14,941 nt of DNA from positions 1 through 14,941 of the forward strand of contig UREY01000036.1 of the NCBI GenBank assembly GCA_900546915.1, written 5' to 3'. A program made the position numbers and the translations under genes. This DNA is from an uncultured Eubacteriales bacterium. GTDB lineage: Bacteria; Bacillota; Clostridia; Oscillospirales; Oscillospiraceae. The notes under the pieces were generated by a model that was not told where the DNA came from, made no database searches, and saw only the letters and a program-made list of their open reading frames with translations. Below are positions 14,055 to 14,941 of the stretch, in pieces (the stretch's first letter is position 1; every line of letters starts with the position of its first letter).

Positions 14055-14941
14055 ATGACACATCGTCACTTTTCCCTGGGCCGCTGGGGCAGGCGGTTTT
14101 TGGCTCTGGCCCTGGCCGCATGTATGCTGTGTGCGGCCCTGCCCCAGGTCCTGGCAGCCAATCCGGAGGTAGACGCCGGGGCTGTCTACTGCTTCCAGTC
14201 GGCCGAATTTCACACCGGCGCTTCTGACGACCTCACCGGTATCTGCATCACCGGAGTGCCTCAGAGCGCATTGGGCACGGTGCGGTTGGGAAGCCGGATC
14301 ATCTGTCCGGGAGACATTCTGACCGCAGGGCAGTTGGACACCATGACCTTCCACCCCACTGCCGCCGGCGGACAGGAGGCCCAGCTGACTTATCTGCCGA
14401 TTTACGGCAACCGGGTGGAACAGGAGGCCGTTCTGACCATTTCCATCCGCAGCAAAGAAAATCAGCCGCCTGTGGCGGAAAGCAGTTCCTTTGAAACTTA
14501 CAAAAATTTGGAGGCCACAGGGACCCTCAAGGCCAAGGACCCGGAGGGCGGCAAGCTGACCTACACGGTGGTACAGGCGCCCAAGCGAGGCGAAGTGGTC
14601 CTTGGCGAGGACGGCGCCTTCACCTACACGCCTAAGAAAAACAAAGTGGGAACGGACTCCTTCAGCTTTACCGTCACAGATGAGGCCGGCGCCGTATCCA
14701 ATGAGGCGACCGTTACCATTGAAATTCTCAAACCTCTGGATAACACCACCTATCAGGACATGAAGCAGACTGCCCACGAATTTGAAGCCCTATGGATGAA
14801 AAATACGGGTCTGTTCACCGGAACCCAAATCGCGGGAGAGAACTGCTTTGGGCCTGAGGAGACCGTCACACGAGGCGACTTCCTGGCTATGGTCATGAAG
14901 CTTCTGGAGATCCCTCTGGAATCCACAGCAGCCACCTCCGG
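14055..14941 (+). CDS. Exported protein with cadherin/VCBS-like and S-layer homology regions, 3' truncated by window edge
   Basis: The frame is open from ATG 14055 to the last base, so only the first 295 residues are seen. AGGAGG at 14041-14046 is eight bases upstream. The start MTHRHFSLGRWGRRFLALAL, then AACMLCAALPQVLAA, is a signal peptide with likely cleavage after ~residue 34-35. A beta-rich region follows, then a cadherin/VCBS-like unit starting at NQPPVAESSSF and including KDPEGGKLTYTVVQAPKRGE, GAFTYTPKKNKVGTDSFSF and VTDEAGAVSNEATVTI. Near the visible end, FEALWMKNTGLFTGTQIAG and FGPEETVTRGDFLAMVMKLL match an S-layer homology motif, which binds pyruvylated secondary cell-wall polymer. 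It is probably a wall-associated surface or adhesion protein; the rest of the domain plan lies outside the window. Confidence 0.88.
   Translation, partial: MTHRHFSLGRWGRRFLALALAACMLCAALPQVLAANPEVDAGAVYCFQSAEFHTGASDDLTGICITGVPQSALGTVRLGSRIICPGDILTAGQLDTMTFHPTAAGGQEAQLTYLPIYGNRVEQEAVLTISIRSKENQPPVAESSSFETYKNLEATGTLKAKDPEGGKLTYTVVQAPKRGEVVLGEDGAFTYTPKKNKVGTDSFSFTVTDEAGAVSNEATVTIEILKPLDNTTYQDMKQTAHEFEALWMKNTGLFTGTQIAGENCFGPEETVTRGDFLAMVMKLLEIPLESTAATS

Overview
The window looks like chromosomal DNA of a spore-forming Clostridia member. I would guess Oscillospiraceae (Flavonifractor/Lawsonibacter/Oscillibacter-like) from the moderately high GC content, the Gram-positive HPr kinase, and the two sporulation genes (spoVAC and spoIID). 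That taxonomic placement is inference. No mobile element, CRISPR array, rRNA or tRNA was seen, and no stretch over 300 bases lacks a gene.

Layout. (1) 1-2536, plus strand: the 3' part of a Roco-type protein (leucine-rich repeats, Roc GTPase, COR, helical C-terminus). It opens with nearly identical 66-bp tandem repeats and is cut by the window start. (2) A perfect-stem bidirectional terminator separates it from convergent hprK (minus). hprK is divergent from rpmB (plus), and each has a recognisable sigma-A promoter in the shared 198-bp gap. (3) 4030-8374, minus strand: a compact six-gene operon read as LURP-one-like protein, HAD phosphatase, luxS, mtnN, MATE exporter, HAD phosphatase. It has one good promoter at its head and ATGA, GTGA and 19-bp overlaps between genes. 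It joins both enzymes of S-adenosylhomocysteine detoxification and AI-2 precursor production to an exporter and two phosphatases. (4) A divergent promoter region (8375-8593) leads to a 980-aa MacB-topology ABC transporter (ATPase plus permease in one chain). Its extracytoplasmic domain is unusually large, and a 20-bp dyad just downstream of its promoter could be an operator. (5) A lone spoVAC, without spoVAD/spoVAE, ends at a hairpin terminator that also faces a convergent RluA-type pseudouridine synthase. (6) Divergent from that gene is spoIID, the sporulation lytic transglycosylase, whose metal site shows a His-to-Cys change. (7) The window ends inside an exported protein with a cadherin/VCBS-like domain and an S-layer homology motif. 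Its reading frame is open to the window end.

How the genes fit together. LuxS and MtnN act in sequence on S-adenosylhomocysteine: MtnN gives S-ribosylhomocysteine plus adenine, and LuxS gives homocysteine plus the AI-2 precursor DPD. SpoIID and SpoVAC act at different stages of sporulation. HprK is the CcpA-pathway carbon sensor. The Roco protein has no obvious partner in the window; its 5' context lies outside it. Nothing here proves a new system. The best candidates for a second look are the Roco protein with recently amplified repeats and the luxS/mtnN/MATE/HAD operon.
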